In this document: one piece after another, positions 37,642-47,561 of the stretch
Position numbering within the stretch: position 1 is the first letter of the stretch
Layout of the letters: each line of letters begins with the position of its first letter
NCBI RefSeq assembly: GCF_014207375.1
Contig: NZ_JACHEE010000001.1
Location: 389,614-453,613, forward strand
DNA from: Arthrobacter sp. AZCC_0090
Lineage (GTDB): Bacteria; Actinomycetota; Actinomycetes; Actinomycetales; Micrococcaceae
Reading direction: 5' to 3'
Length of the DNA stretch: 64,000 bases
Notes under the pieces: generated by a model
The model's input: only the letters and a program-made list of their open reading frames with translations
What the model was told of the DNA's origin: nothing
Database searches by the model: none
Made by a program: the position numbers and the translations under genes

Positions 37642-38622
37642 CTATTCGTCCATCATCTCGGGGGTCACATTTGCCTCGGTCCCGGGGATGCCCAGATCTC
37701 CGGCCCGTTTGTCCGCCATGGCCAACAGCCGGCGGATCCGTCCCGCGATGGCGTCCTTGGTCATGGGCGGATCAGCAAGCCGGCCCAGTTCATCCAGGCT
37801 GGCCTGTTTGTGCGCCACCCGGAGCTCGCCGGCGTATTTGAGGTGGTCCGGAACGTCGTCGCCCAGGATTTCCAAGGCCCTGTCCACCCGAGCACCGGCG
37901 GCGACGGCAGCCTGGGCCGAGCGGCGCAGGTTGGCGTCGTCGAAGTTCGCCAGGCGGTTGGCGGTGGCCCGGACCTCCTTGCGCATGCGGCGTTCCTCCC
38001 ACACCATGAGGGCGTCATGGGCACCCATCCGTGTGAGCAGCGCGGCAATGGTGTCGCCGTCACGAATGACGACGCGATCCACACCGCGCACTTCCCGCGC
38101 CTTGGCCTGGATGCCGAGGCGACGGGCGGCTCCGACCAAGGCAAGCGCGGATTCCGGCCCGGGGCACGTGACTTCGAGCGAGGAGGAGCGGCCGGGTTCG
38201 GTGAGGGAACCGTGCGCCAGGAAGGCTCCGCGCCATACCGCTTCGGCGTCGGACGCCGAACCATTGACGACGGCGGACGGCAACCCGCGCACAGGCCGCC
38301 CACGGCCGTCCAGGAGGCCCGTCTGGCGCGCCAGGGCCTCGCCGTCGCGCACTACACGAACAACATAGCGGCTGCCGCGACGGAGGCCGCCACCGGAGAC
38401 GACGATGATCTCGCTCTGGTGCCCATAGACTTCGGCGATCGCGGCGCGGAGCCGGCGTGCCGTGGAGGCGAGGTCCACCTCGGCCTCTATCACGATGCGG
38501 CCCGAGATGATGTGCAATCCCCCGGCAAAACGCAGCATGGCCGAGACCTCGGCCTTGCGGACGGAAGACTTCTTGATGTCCAGCCGGGAAAGTTCTTCCT
38601 TGACCGATGCGGTCAGTGCCAT
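37642..38622 (-). CDS. whiA: DNA-binding regulator WhiA
   Basis: A 326-residue protein with an N-terminal LAGLIDADG-like fold (without nuclease residues) and a C-terminal helix-turn-helix ([32 protein letters not shown]). WhiA is universal in Gram-positives; in Streptomyces it works with WhiB to start sporulation septation, elsewhere it influences division. A strong AGGAA precedes the ATG, and it follows yvcK by 9 bp in the conserved rapZ-yvcK-whiA order. Confidence 0.95.
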   Translation of the reverse strand: MALTASVKEELSRLDIKKSSVRKAEVSAMLRFAGGLHIISGRIVIEAEVDLASTARRLRAAIAEVYGHQSEIIVVSGGGLRRGSRYVVRVVRDGEALARQTGLLDGRGRPVRGLPSAVVNGSASDAEAVWRGAFLAHGSLTEPGRSSSLEVTCPGPESALALVGAARRLGIQAKAREVRGVDRVVIRDGDTIAALLTRMGAHDALMVWEERRMRKEVRATANRLANFDDANLRRSAQAAVAAGARVDRALEILGDDVPDHLKYAGELRVAHKQASLDELGRLADPPMTKDAIAGRIRRLLAMADKRAGDLGIPGTEANVTPEMMDE

Positions 38623-38631
38623 CGCATGTTC

Positions 38632-39648
38632 CTAACTATTCCCGAAGATATCGTGATACGCCGATGCCAGACGCAGCGGGTCGTGGACTGGACGGCGGCT
38701 CGACGCCCCCACTTTACCCAAGACCACCTCTGCACCGATCATTCCGGCAGCGCGCTCGAATTCCGTGAGGTCGGAAATCGAGGAAGGATCGGCGAGCACT
38801 ACGTCCACACTGAACTCCGGCGCATAGCGGCGCAGGGCGTCCAGGTGGTCCGCTGCGGACATCCCGGACGTTTCCTTGGTGTCCATGGCGAGGTTCATGG
38901 TGAGGCATCGCTTGGCCGGGGTATCGCACAAGGCCTGGCGCATCTCGGGCAACAACAAGTGGGGCAACACTGAGGTGTACCAGGAGCCAGGGCCGAGAAT
39001 GATCCAGTCCGCGAGCTCGATGGCCGTCAGCGCCTCGATGCATGCACGCGCGTCCTCCGGGAAGAGCCGCACGTTTTCGAGGGACCCGGCAACAGCGCAC
39101 TTGGCCTGGCCCTTGACGGTCTGGAACTCGAACCCGCCCCCGGGCAAGGACACCCGTACGTCACCCTCGATGTTCAGCGGCTGCGTGGACATCGGCAGGA
39201 CCTGACCGCGGGCACCCAAGAGGGCACCCGCCCATTTCAGTCCAGCCACGGCATCGCCCAGCAGCTCCCAGAGGGTAACAATGAGCAGGTTTCCCATGGC
39301 GTGGTGGTCCAAGGAACCTTGCCGGCCGCTCGGAGTCTTGAAGCGGTGCTGCATGACGTCCCGCCACGTACGCCCCCAATCCGTATCATCGCAGAGGGCG
39401 CTCAGCGCCATCCGAAGATCGCCGGGCGGAAGGACACCGTACTCTTCCCTCAGCCGCCCGGAAGATCCGCCGTCGTCGGCGACGGTCACAATCGCGGTGA
39501 GCTCTGAGGTCAGCAGCCTCAACGCAGACAGTGACGCGGACAGCCCGTGTCCGCCGCCGAGCGCTACAACCGTCGGGCCTTTGGCAGGCTGGCTGCCTGG
39601 AGTCCCCTTCGGCGGGACAAGCGGCAGGGGTCCTGTCAGAACCCCCAT
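38632..39648 (-). CDS. yvcK: YvcK/CofD-family gluconeogenesis factor
   Basis: A 338-residue protein of the CofD-like family, which binds UDP-sugars and, in Bacillus and mycobacteria, affects cell wall supply and growth on gluconeogenic carbon. GGGHGLSAS at 31-39 and VTVADDGGSSGRLR are the nucleotide-sugar motifs; GDLRMALSAL and ILGPGSWYTSVLPHL follow. The ATG shares one base with the rapZ stop (TAATG), so translation is coupled. Confidence 0.92.
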   Translation of the reverse strand: MGVLTGPLPLVPPKGTPGSQPAKGPTVVALGGGHGLSASLSALRLLTSELTAIVTVADDGGSSGRLREEYGVLPPGDLRMALSALCDDTDWGRTWRDVMQHRFKTPSGRQGSLDHHAMGNLLIVTLWELLGDAVAGLKWAGALLGARGQVLPMSTQPLNIEGDVRVSLPGGGFEFQTVKGQAKCAVAGSLENVRLFPEDARACIEALTAIELADWIILGPGSWYTSVLPHLLLPEMRQALCDTPAKRCLTMNLAMDTKETSGMSAADHLDALRRYAPEFSVDVVLADPSSISDLTEFERAAGMIGAEVVLGKVGASSRRPVHDPLRLASAYHDIFGNS

Positions 39649-40571
39649 TATTCGCGACCCAGATCGCGGTGGCTCGTGGTGACGGTGACCCGAGGGTATT
39701 GCGCCAGCCGTTTGGAAAGTTCGACGGCGACCGCAACCGAACGGTGTTTGCCGCCTGTGCAACCGACGGCAATGGTCGCGTAGTGTTTGTTTTCCGACCG
39801 ATAGCCATCGAGGACGGGCTCCAAGGCAAGGACGTAGCGGTCAACGAAGTCTTTGACACCGGCGGCTCCCAGCACATAGTCGCTGACATCGGCGTCGAGT
39901 CCAGTGTGCGGGCGCAACTTCGGGACCCAGTGCGGGTTGGGGATGAAGCGCGCGTCGGCCACAAAGTTGGCGTCCACTGGCAGGCCATACTTGAAGCCGA
40001 AGCTCATGACGTTCAAGCGCAGCGCCACGGGGCCCGTGTCGGTGAAGAGTTCAGTGATGGCAGTCGCCAGGCCGTGCACGTTGTACGTACTCGTGTCCAA
40101 GACCACGTCTGCCGACTCCCGGAGTTCCTTCAGGACGTCGCGCTCTGCGGCTATACCGTCCAGGATCCGGCCTCCGCCCTGGAGCGGATGCGGGCGGCGC
40201 CCTTGTTCAAAGCGCCGGACCAGGACGTTGTCGCTGGCGTCGAGGAAGAGCACGCGGAACGTGATTCCGCTGGCGCTGAGTGCGCCGAGGGCGGTCCTGA
40301 TATCTGTGAAGAGGCCCTTGCTGCGGACGTCCACCACGACGGCCAGCTTGGGGATCGATTGGGGTGCGTGCGAAACGATTTCGGCAAGCGTCCCCAACAT
40401 CTGCGGAGGGAGGTTTTCGACGACGTACCAGCCGTGGTCCTCCAGTGCGTCCGAGGCGGTGCTACGGCCTGCTCCGGACATGCCAGTCACCACCAGCAGT
40501 TCCGCTTCGACAGGCTTGACGGGAATGAGACCGTCCTGCTCCGCGCCGGATTCTGCTGTTGACTCTGACAT
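39648..40571 (-). CDS. rapZ: RNase adapter protein RapZ
   Basis: A 307-residue nucleotide-binding protein. Walker A GMSGAGRS is at 30-37, VENLPPQML and VFLDASDNVLVRRFEQGRRPHPL follow, and the C-terminal CTGGKHRSVAV is the phosphate-loop-like RapZ motif. In E. coli it delivers the GlmZ RNA to RNase E; its actinobacterial role is not established. ATG 40571 follows GGGGAC. It starts the rapZ-yvcK-whiA unit, 84 bp after uvrC. Confidence 0.92.
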   Translation of the reverse strand: MSESTAESGAEQDGLIPVKPVEAELLVVTGMSGAGRSTASDALEDHGWYVVENLPPQMLGTLAEIVSHAPQSIPKLAVVVDVRSKGLFTDIRTALGALSASGITFRVLFLDASDNVLVRRFEQGRRPHPLQGGGRILDGIAAERDVLKELRESADVVLDTSTYNVHGLATAITELFTDTGPVALRLNVMSFGFKYGLPVDANFVADARFIPNPHWVPKLRPHTGLDADVSDYVLGAAGVKDFVDRYVLALEPVLDGYRSENKHYATIAVGCTGGKHRSVAVAVELSKRLAQYPRVTVTTSHRDLGRE

Positions 40572-40619
40572 CAAGTGTCCCCGTTTCTGATATGGTCCAA
40601 GTTTCTGTTGGTCCAGGCT

Positions 40620-40641
40620 GGACCGCCTGGAGGAGCGGTCC
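40620..40641. terminator. Short hairpin between uvrC and rapZ
   Basis: GGACCGC/GCGGTCC arms of 7 bp with an 8-nt loop and no T tract. It could be a weak terminator or a processing site; uvrC and rapZ may still be co-transcribed. Confidence 0.35.
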
Positions 40642-40655
40642 GATTATTACCCTAG

Positions 40656-42656
40656 CTAATATTCAAGGATTTCGCCGGTGGTCATGTTCACTGCCGGAGC
40701 GGTCTCTTCCGAGGCGCCGGCTGCCGCCAGGTGGCTGACGACGGCTTCTGCCAAAGCCGGACCGATTCCCTTGGCGGCTGTGAGCTCACTTACCGTGGCA
40801 GCCTTGATCTTCTTGAGCGAACCGAAATGCGCCACGAGCGCCTTCCTTTTGGCTTCCCCGAGGCCGGGAACGCCGTCGAGCGCGGACATCGTCATGGCCT
40901 TTCCCCGCTTCTGCCGGTGGAAAGTGATGGCGAAACGGTGGGCTTCGTCGCGGATGCGCTGCAGCAGGTAGAGCCCTTGCGAAGTCCGTGGCAGGATCAC
41001 GGGGAAATCGCTCTCCGGCAACCAGACTTCTTCGAGCCGTTTGGCCAAGCCGACGACGTAGACGTCGCCGATCCCCAGTTCCGCAAGTGCCCGCGCGGCC
41101 GCGTTCACCTGGGGCTGCCCGCCGTCGACGACGACGAGGTTGGGCGGATAGGCGAACCTCGCCTTTGTCGCGGTGCCGGGAGCGTCATCGGAGGGTGTCG
41201 GACCCTCTCCGGAACTGGCGTTGGGAATTTCCCCGCTCTTGGGAAGCTGCGCGGACTTATCTTGCAGGTAGTGCCTGAAGCGTCGCGTGAGGACGTCGTG
41301 CATCGCGGCAGTGTCGTCCGTTGCGGCCGCCCCCGTGATGGCGAACTTCCTATAGTCGGATTTCTTGGGGAGGCCGTCTTCCACCACCACCATGGACGCA
41401 ACCACGTTGGTGCCTTGCACGTGGGAAATGTCGTAGCACTCGATCCGGAGCAGCGGCACGGGAAGCTCGAGGGCCTCCTGCAGCTCCTGGAGCGCCTGCG
41501 AACGGACGGTGATGTCGCCCGCCCTCCGGACTTTGTGCAGCTTCAGTGCCTGCTCAGCGTTTTCCCGGACGGTGGACATGAGGGCTGCCTTGTCGCCACG
41601 CTGCGGCACTCGGATATCCACTTTGGCACCCCTGAGGCCACCTAGCCATTCAAGCAACTCATGATGGTTGGACGGAATCTCCGGGACCAGGACTTCGCGG
41701 GGAATACGCCCTTGGTTGTCGCTGTCCTCCCCGTAGACCTGCTGCAGCAGGTGCTCAATGAGCTCGGGGGTGGTGGCGTCTTCGACCTTTTCCACCACCC
41801 AGCCCCGCTGGCCGCGTACCCGGCCACCCCTGACATGGAACACCTGAACGGAAGCCTCGAGGTCGTCGTCGTGCAGGGCGAAGATATCCGCGTCCGTGTC
41901 TTCGGAAAGGACCACGGCATTGCGTTCGAACACTTTGCGCAAGGCCGCGATGTCATCGCGGATTCGCGCCGCCCGTTCGTAGTCGAGTTCGGCCACGGCA
42001 GCCGCCATGTCCTTTTCGAGGCGGGTGATGAAGCGTTTCGCCTCACCGCCCATGAAGGAGCAGAAGTCTTCGGCAATGGCCCGATGCTCCTCGGGGGTGA
42101 CGCGACCGACACACGGTGCCGAGCACTTATCGATGTAGCCAAGCAAGCACGGCCGCCCACTGGCCTGTGCACGCTTCAGCACGCCGGGGCTGCAACTACG
42201 GACCGGAAAGACCCTGAGCAAGGTGTCCATGGTTTCCCGGATGGCGCCCGCCGTGTACGGGCCGAAGTAGCGGGTACCCTTGCGGCGCTCCCCGCGCATG
42301 ACCTGGACCCGGGGGAGCCTCTCCCCCATGCTCACGGCAAGGTACGGATACGTCTTGTCGTCGCGGAACACGACATTGAAACGCGGTTTGAATTCCTTGA
42401 TCCACGTGTATTCGAGCTGAAGCGACTCAAGCTCGCTGCCCACCACGGTCCACTCCACGCTGCTGGCTGTGTGCACCATGGCGTGGGTTTTCGGCAACAA
42501 GCCTGCCGGGTTGGCGAAGTAGGAGTTCAGCCGCGAACGCAGGTTTTTCGCCTTGCCTACATAGATGACACGGCCGTGCGGATCCCGGAACCGATAGACG
42601 CCGGGGGTGGTGGGGATTTCTCCCGTCTGGGGTCGATAACTCGCTGGATCTGCCAC
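40656..42656 (-). CDS. uvrC: Excinuclease ABC subunit C (UvrC)
   Basis: A 666-residue nuclease making both incisions around bulky DNA lesions with UvrB. An N-terminal GIY-YIG domain ([25 protein letters not shown] region, residues 19-43), a UVR motif, a Cys-rich SCSPGV and SAPCVGR segment, the RNase H-like C-terminal nuclease ([12 protein letters not shown], Asp) and tandem helix-hairpin-helix motifs at the end are present. The GTG start lies 6 nt after a -10 hexamer in a palindrome, so it is probably leaderless. Confidence 0.95.
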   Translation of the reverse strand: MADPASYRPQTGEIPTTPGVYRFRDPHGRVIYVGKAKNLRSRLNSYFANPAGLLPKTHAMVHTASSVEWTVVGSELESLQLEYTWIKEFKPRFNVVFRDDKTYPYLAVSMGERLPRVQVMRGERRKGTRYFGPYTAGAIRETMDTLLRVFPVRSCSPGVLKRAQASGRPCLLGYIDKCSAPCVGRVTPEEHRAIAEDFCSFMGGEAKRFITRLEKDMAAAVAELDYERAARIRDDIAALRKVFERNAVVLSEDTDADIFALHDDDLEASVQVFHVRGGRVRGQRGWVVEKVEDATTPELIEHLLQQVYGEDSDNQGRIPREVLVPEIPSNHHELLEWLGGLRGAKVDIRVPQRGDKAALMSTVRENAEQALKLHKVRRAGDITVRSQALQELQEALELPVPLLRIECYDISHVQGTNVVASMVVVEDGLPKKSDYRKFAITGAAATDDTAAMHDVLTRRFRHYLQDKSAQLPKSGEIPNASSGEGPTPSDDAPGTATKARFAYPPNLVVVDGGQPQVNAAARALAELGIGDVYVVGLAKRLEEVWLPESDFPVILPRTSQGLYLLQRIRDEAHRFAITFHRQKRGKAMTMSALDGVPGLGEAKRKALVAHFGSLKKIKAATVSELTAAKGIGPALAEAVVSHLAAAGASEETAPAVNMTTGEILEY

Positions 42657-42664
42657 AGATCCAG
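42644..42664. repeat. Perfect palindrome over the uvrC start codon
   Basis: CTGGATCTG and CAGATCCAG, 9-bp arms, enclose a 3-nt spacer that overlaps the GTG start of uvrC. As RNA only the 3' arm and the spacer plus up to six 5' bases would be in a leaderless message. Confidence 0.6.
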
Positions 42665-42668
42665 TCTA
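42663..42668 (-). promoter_or_regulatory. -10 hexamer of uvrC; leaderless start
   Basis: TAGACT on the minus strand, 6 nt before GTG 42656, no Shine-Dalgarno sequence. Confidence 0.5.
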
Positions 42669-42714
42669 GTAAGGGAAAGACGCTACCCCGTACGCACCGG
42701 ACCAGCCACCAGAG

Positions 42715-43383
42715 CTACTCCGCGGACTTGCTCTGGTTGTAGCTGGTGGAACGTTCCTGGCCGCTCAATGCCGCAATGGCATCCATGATCTTGTCCGTCA
42801 CTTCACGGCGGGCAGGCAGGGAATGGTCCGGACCTGTCTTCTCGAAGTACAGCGGCTCCCCCACCTTCATGGTGAAGTGTTGCGGACGGACAGTGTTACG
42901 GTCCACGGGCTGCAGTTTGTCCGTGCCAATCAGGCCAACCGGCACCACGGGCGCGCCCGTGGTGAGCGCAAGCCAGCCGACCCCGGTACGCCCACGGTAG
43001 AGCAAGCCGTCACGCGAACGGGTTCCCTCCGGATAGATCCCGATGCCCCTCCCGTTCTCCAGAATGTCCAAGAGGGTCTTGAGCGCCTGCACGCTGGCCG
43101 CCTGCTCTCCGCGCTCTACCGGAATGGATCCAACCGCCTGGAAGAACGCCTTCATGGCCCGGCCTTTGAAGCCTTTGGTCGTGAAGTACTCGGCTTTGGC
43201 AAAGAAGCCCACCGGGCGGGGCATCAGTGCTTGGACAATCACGCTGTCCAGAAAAGACAAATGGTTCGGGGCCACAATGAAGGGCCCTTCCTTGGGCACG
43301 TTCTCCAGCCCAATGACCGTTGGACGGCAGGTGCTGGAAATCAGTCCGCGCGTGGTCCACCGGATGACATCAAAGGCTTCCAT
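42715..43383 (-). CDS. 1-acyl-sn-glycerol-3-phosphate acyltransferase-like (PlsC family)
   Basis: A 222-residue membrane-associated acyltransferase. The catalytic H41-x4-D46 (NHLSFLDS), the FFAKAEYF segment, the EGTR substrate motif at 119-122 and the TGAPVVPVGLIGTDKL block are all canonical. It should transfer an acyl chain to lysophosphatidate or a similar lysolipid. The ATG overlaps the end of the HAD gene by 14 bp, so the two are co-translated. Other lysolipid acceptors are possible. Confidence 0.88.
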   Translation of the reverse strand: MEAFDVIRWTTRGLISSTCRPTVIGLENVPKEGPFIVAPNHLSFLDSVIVQALMPRPVGFFAKAEYFTTKGFKGRAMKAFFQAVGSIPVERGEQAASVQALKTLLDILENGRGIGIYPEGTRSRDGLLYRGRTGVGWLALTTGAPVVPVGLIGTDKLQPVDRNTVRPQHFTMKVGEPLYFEKTGPDHSLPARREVTDKIMDAIAALSGQERSTSYNQSKSAE

Positions 43384-44086
43384 CGTTCTGCACCTCGCTC
43401 AGGGCCGCCGCGCGGACGGCGTCAAGTTCTTCGATCTTCTTCAGCAGCTGCGCAGTGGAATCCACGACGGCGACGGCTCCCGCTTCCTGAAGCTCGCCGT
43501 CGGGCGCAAATCCCCAACTCACACCGATGCAGTCGAGTCCATTGGCCATGGCACCGGCAACATCCTGGTGGCGATCCCCCACCATCACCGCCGGCTGCGA
43601 ATGCAACGTGGCCAGCGCCGCACCAACGATTTCCACCTTGCCGGGGGCTATGTTGGCGGCCCTTGATTCATCATCCGAGGCTCCGCAGATGGAAGCAAAG
43701 AAATCGGCAATACCGTGATGCGCCAACACGACGCGCGCCAGGCCCTGGGGTTTCTGCGTGGCCACAGCGACCGGGCGCCGCGACTCCGCGAAGAACTCCA
43801 GGAGCTCACGGATACCGGGATAGAGCCGGCTTTGAGCGATTCCCACAGAACGGTAGTAGCTGCGGTAGCGCCCGATGACTTCGTCCACTCTCCCCGCGGG
43901 AACCCCGGCAATGTGCTCAAGGGAATCGCTGAGCTTGGGTCCAACCATGGAGTCAAGAACGGGCTGCTCCGGGACGGGGAGGCCAAATTCGCGCAGGGCC
44001 GCGGCGATGCCGCCGGTTATGCCACCTGCAGGATCGACAAGGGTGCCGTCCAGATCAAAGATTACGGGCACCATTGTTTGAGTCAC
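43370..44086 (-). CDS. HAD-family hydrolase (phosphoglycolate phosphatase-like)
   Basis: A 238-residue haloacid-dehalogenase-type phosphatase. Motif I FDLDGTLVDP carries nucleophile D11 and D13, a four-helix cap follows, motif II Thr is in VATQKPQGL, and the metal site MVGDRHQDVAGA is near the end. Substrate unknown; phosphoglycolate or pyrophosphate types look alike. The GTG start could instead be the ATG 12 bp on. It overlaps the PlsC gene. Confidence 0.85.
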   Translation of the reverse strand: MTQTMVPVIFDLDGTLVDPAGGITGGIAAALREFGLPVPEQPVLDSMVGPKLSDSLEHIAGVPAGRVDEVIGRYRSYYRSVGIAQSRLYPGIRELLEFFAESRRPVAVATQKPQGLARVVLAHHGIADFFASICGASDDESRAANIAPGKVEIVGAALATLHSQPAVMVGDRHQDVAGAMANGLDCIGVSWGFAPDGELQEAGAVAVVDSTAQLLKKIEELDAVRAAALSEVQNDGSL

Positions 44087-44134
44087 CGGGTTAGTTTCTC
44101 ACGAGTTGAGGCATGCCTGAAACTCACATGCCGG

Positions 44135-44172
44135 CCAGGGAATACTCCGGACGCTGCCGAAATATTCCCTGG
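44135..44172 (-). terminator. Hairpin downstream of uvrA
   Basis: CCAGGGAATA/TATTCCCTGG, 10 perfect pairs with an 18-nt loop, in the 101-bp gap between the uvrA stop and the HAD start. Confidence 0.5.
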
Positions 44173-44187
44173 CGGGAGCCACCGCAC

Positions 44188-47115
44188 CTAACCCAGAATC
44201 TCTGCCAGGAAGGTAGCGGTATGGCTTTCCGTGGACTTGGCGACCTGTTCGGGCGTGCCGGTCGCCACGATGCGTCCACCGCCCGAACCACCATTGGGCC
44301 CAAGGTCCACGATCCAGTCGGCGGACTTGATGACGTCAAGGTTGTGTTCAATGGTGATGACCGTGTTGCCCTTGTCCACCAGGCCCTGCAACACCATAAG
44401 CAATTTGCGGATGTCCTCGAAGTGCAGGCCGGTAGTGGGCTCGTCCAAGACGTAGACGCTGCGACCGTTCGACCGCTTCTGGAGCTCCGAGGCCAGCTTC
44501 ACGCGCTGCGCCTCGCCGCCGGAAAGGGTGGTGGCCGGTTGACCAAGCCGGACGTAGCCGAGACCGACGTCGACGAGGGTGTTCAGGTGCCGGGCAATGG
44601 GCGTGAACGCCGCAAAGAACTCGGCGCCTTCCTCGATGGGCATGTTGAGGACGTCCGCAATGGTTTTGCCCTTGTAGTGGACTTCGAGGGTCTCCCGGTT
44701 GTAGCGGGCACCATGGCACACTTCGCACGGGACGTAGACATCCGGGAGGAAGTTCATCTCGATCTTCAGCGTGCCGTCACCGGAGCAGGCCTCACAGCGG
44801 CCGCCCTTGACGTTGAACGAGAAGCGGCCCGGCTGGTAACCGCGCACTTTGGCTTCGGTTGTCTCAGCGAAGAGCTTCCGGATGTTATCGAAGACGCCCG
44901 TGTACGTGGCGGGGTTGGAACGCGGCGTCCGGCCGATGGGGCTCTGGTCGACGTGGACCACCTTGTCGAGGTGCTCCAGGCCCACTACCGAGCGATGCCG
45001 GCCTGCAACCTGCTTGGCTCCGTTGAGCTTGTTGGCAAGAACCTTGTAGAGGATCTCGTTCACCAGGGTGGACTTGCCTGAGCCACTGACACCGGTCACG
45101 GCTGTGAAAAGACCCAGTGGGAACGTGGCGTCAACGTTGTTCAGGTTGTTTTCGCGTGCGCCGACAACCTTGAGCTCACGCTTCTTGTCATACTTGCGTC
45201 GCTTGGGCGGGATGTCGATCTTCCGTCGCCCGGACAGGTAGTCGCCCGTGAGCGAGTTCGTGTTTTCAAGGAGTTCCTTGTAGGAACCCGAGTGCACCAC
45301 CTGGCCACCGTGTTCGCCTGCGCCGGGTCCGATGTCCACTACCCAGTCGGCCTCGTGAATGGTGTCTTCGTCGTGCTCTACAACAATCAGCGTATTGCCG
45401 AGGTCGCGCAAACGGGTCAAGGTCTCGATGAGGCGGCGATTGTCCTTCTGGTGCAGCCCGATGGACGGCTCATCCAGGACATACAGGACACCCACCAGGC
45501 CAGAGCCGATCTGCGTGGCGAGTCGAATGCGCTGGGCTTCACCGCCGGACAGGGTTCCGGACGGCCGTTCGAGGGTCAGGTACTCAAGCCCGACGTCGAG
45601 AAGGAAGGTCAGGCGGGCCTGGATCTCCTTGAGAACCTGATGGGCAATTTGTGCCTCGCGGTCAGTGAGCGTGAGGCTACCGAGGAAGTCAGCGCAATCA
45701 CGCATCGGAAGGGCCGATACCTCTGCGATGGACTTGCCGTTGATCAGCACGGAGAGCGACGCGGGGTTAAGCCGGGCACCGTTGCATGCGGGGCAAGGAA
45801 CCTGGCGCATGTACTCTTCGTAGCGGTCGCGCGCCCAATCGGAATCCGTTTCACCGTGCTTGCGGTGAACGTACTGGATGGCACCTTCGAAGCCGGTGCT
45901 GTACTTGCGCTCCCGGCCGAACCTGTTGCGGTACTGGACGACCACCTTGTGGTCCTTACCGTGCAGCACCGTTTGCCGAACTTCCTGGGACAGCTTCTCC
46001 CAAGGGGTGTCCATGGAGAAATCGAGCTCCAAGGCGAGGCCCTCCAAGAGCCGGTTCCAGTACTCCGTGGTTGCTGTACCCAACGACCACGGCGCTATGG
46101 CTCCCTGGCCCAGGGAAAGCTCAGGGTTGGGCACCACGAGTTCCTCATCGACTTCCAGCTTGGTGCCGATGCCGCTGCAGGCCGCGCATGCGCCGAAGGG
46201 GTTATTGAAGGAGAAGGAGCGAGGCTCGATTTCGTCGATAGCCAGTGGGTGCTCGTTGGGGCAGGCAAGGTTCTCCGAAAACGCCCGGATCCGCGCGGGG
46301 TCTTCGGCGTCGAGATCCACGAACTCAACCAGCACACGGCCTTCGGCAAGTCGGAGCGCGGTTTCGATCGAGTCGGTCAGCCGTTGGCTGATCCCTTCCT
46401 TGACCACCAACCGGTCCACTACTACTTCGATGGAGTGCTTGAATTGTTTGCCGAGCTTGGGTGGATCGCTCAGCTGGACGAGTCCGCCGTCCACCCGCGC
46501 GCGGGAGTAGCCCTTGGCGGTGAGCTCCTTGAAAAGCTCCACGAATTCGCCCTTGCGCCCGCGGACCACGGGGCCGAGAATCTGGAATCGCGTGCCCGAC
46601 TCGAGTTCCAGCAGCTGGTCGACGATCTGCTGCGGCGTCTGGCGCGTGATCGGCTCATGGCACACCGGGCAATGCGGCCTGCCGACACGCGCCCACAGGA
46701 GACGCATGTAGTCGTAGATCTCGGTGATGGTGCCCACGGTGGAACGCGGGTTCTTGCTGGTGGACTTCTGATCGATGGACACCGCCGGGGAAAGGCCCTC
46801 GATGAAGTCGACATCCGGCTTATCCACCTGGCCCAGGAACTGGCGGGCATAAGCCGACAATGATTCCACGTACCGGCGCTGCCCCTCGGCAAAGATGGTG
46901 TCGAAGGCCAAGGACGACTTGCCCGAACCTGACAAGCCTGTGAAGACGATCATGGCATCACGGGGAAGGTCGAGGTCCACGTTGCGGAGGTTATGTTCAC
47001 GCGCTCCCTTGACCACGAGCCGGGACAGGTCATGTCTTACGGGCATGGCAGGCTGCTGCGCGGAAACGCTTGCGAGGGATTCGACGGCGGGGACTTCAGC
47101 TACGGCTTTAGGCAC
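44188..47115 (-). CDS. uvrA: Excinuclease ABC subunit A (UvrA)
   Basis: A 975-residue damage sensor of nucleotide excision repair with two ABC ATPase modules and zinc fingers. Walker [10 protein letters not shown] is at 60-68 and GVSGSGKST near 674-682; CPVCHEPI and [11 protein letters not shown], and CEACSGDG and [10 protein letters not shown], are the zinc-binding Cys pairs, and two LSGGEAQR signatures are present. GTG 47115 is preferred: it lies 6 nt after a -10 hexamer with a LexA-type SOS box just upstream. An ATG 69 bp downstream is a possible alternative. Confidence 0.96.
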   Translation of the reverse strand: MPKAVAEVPAVESLASVSAQQPAMPVRHDLSRLVVKGAREHNLRNVDLDLPRDAMIVFTGLSGSGKSSLAFDTIFAEGQRRYVESLSAYARQFLGQVDKPDVDFIEGLSPAVSIDQKSTSKNPRSTVGTITEIYDYMRLLWARVGRPHCPVCHEPITRQTPQQIVDQLLELESGTRFQILGPVVRGRKGEFVELFKELTAKGYSRARVDGGLVQLSDPPKLGKQFKHSIEVVVDRLVVKEGISQRLTDSIETALRLAEGRVLVEFVDLDAEDPARIRAFSENLACPNEHPLAIDEIEPRSFSFNNPFGACAACSGIGTKLEVDEELVVPNPELSLGQGAIAPWSLGTATTEYWNRLLEGLALELDFSMDTPWEKLSQEVRQTVLHGKDHKVVVQYRNRFGRERKYSTGFEGAIQYVHRKHGETDSDWARDRYEEYMRQVPCPACNGARLNPASLSVLINGKSIAEVSALPMRDCADFLGSLTLTDREAQIAHQVLKEIQARLTFLLDVGLEYLTLERPSGTLSGGEAQRIRLATQIGSGLVGVLYVLDEPSIGLHQKDNRRLIETLTRLRDLGNTLIVVEHDEDTIHEADWVVDIGPGAGEHGGQVVHSGSYKELLENTNSLTGDYLSGRRKIDIPPKRRKYDKKRELKVVGARENNLNNVDATFPLGLFTAVTGVSGSGKSTLVNEILYKVLANKLNGAKQVAGRHRSVVGLEHLDKVVHVDQSPIGRTPRSNPATYTGVFDNIRKLFAETTEAKVRGYQPGRFSFNVKGGRCEACSGDGTLKIEMNFLPDVYVPCEVCHGARYNRETLEVHYKGKTIADVLNMPIEEGAEFFAAFTPIARHLNTLVDVGLGYVRLGQPATTLSGGEAQRVKLASELQKRSNGRSVYVLDEPTTGLHFEDIRKLLMVLQGLVDKGNTVITIEHNLDVIKSADWIVDLGPNGGSGGGRIVATGTPEQVAKSTESHTATFLAEILG

Positions 47116-47121
47116 CCACTA

Positions 47122-47127
47122 ATGCTA
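47122..47127 (-). promoter_or_regulatory. -10 hexamer of uvrA; leaderless start
   Basis: TAGCAT on the minus strand, 6 nt before GTG 47115; directly followed upstream by the SOS box. Confidence 0.5.
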
Positions 47128-47128
47128 A

Positions 47129-47144
47129 TCGAAAACTTCTTCGA
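47129..47144. promoter_or_regulatory. LexA-type SOS box upstream of uvrA
   Basis: TCGAAAACTTCTTCGA fits TCGAA-N6-TTCGA, the core of the actinobacterial/Gram-positive SOS operator. It lies one base upstream of the -10 hexamer, in the spacer where LexA binding would block RNA polymerase. Confidence 0.7.
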
Positions 47145-47180
47145 ATTTCCATGTGGCCCCGCGCAGCCTACTGACGGGTA

Positions 47181-47561
47181 TCAATCCGCGTCGTAGGCGG
47201 CAGCCAGAAGCTGCACGGCCTCGGCGAAACTGGCGCCCTGGGCCTTGGCCGCGGCCGAGTAATTCGCCGCGACGGCTGCCAAGGCGCTCCAGCGGTCGTC
47301 CCGGGCGCAGACCACCGTTCCGTTTCGGCCACGGGTTGCCACCACTCCGGCCGCTTCAAGTTCCTTATACGCACGGGCAACCGTGTGGGGGGCGACATCC
47401 AGCTCACCGGCCAGGCTGCGCACCGCCGGGAGTTTGGTCCCGACAGGGAGTGCGCCGGCATCAGCCAACTCGATGATGCGGAGCCGAAGCTGCTCATACA
47501 AGGCCACCGTGCTCGACTGCTTGGGTCGCCACGAACCGGGGAACTCTATGGAACCGCTCAC
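47181..47561 (-). CDS. GntR-family regulator, YtrA subfamily
   Basis: A 126-residue regulator with an N-terminal GntR winged helix-turn-helix (YEQLRLRIIELADAGAL, LPAVRSLAGELDVAPHTVARAYKELEAAGVV) and only a short helical tail of about 40 residues without a ligand domain. This is the YtrA type, usually encoded with the ABC transporters it represses. It is the last gene of the exporter operon and overlaps the upstream gene by 4 bp, suggesting autoregulation of the operon. The inducer is unknown; cell-envelope stress is typical of the subfamily. Confidence 0.87.
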   Translation of the reverse strand: MSGSIEFPGSWRPKQSSTVALYEQLRLRIIELADAGALPVGTKLPAVRSLAGELDVAPHTVARAYKELEAAGVVATRGRNGTVVCARDDRWSALAAVAANYSAAAKAQGASFAEAVQLLAAAYDAD

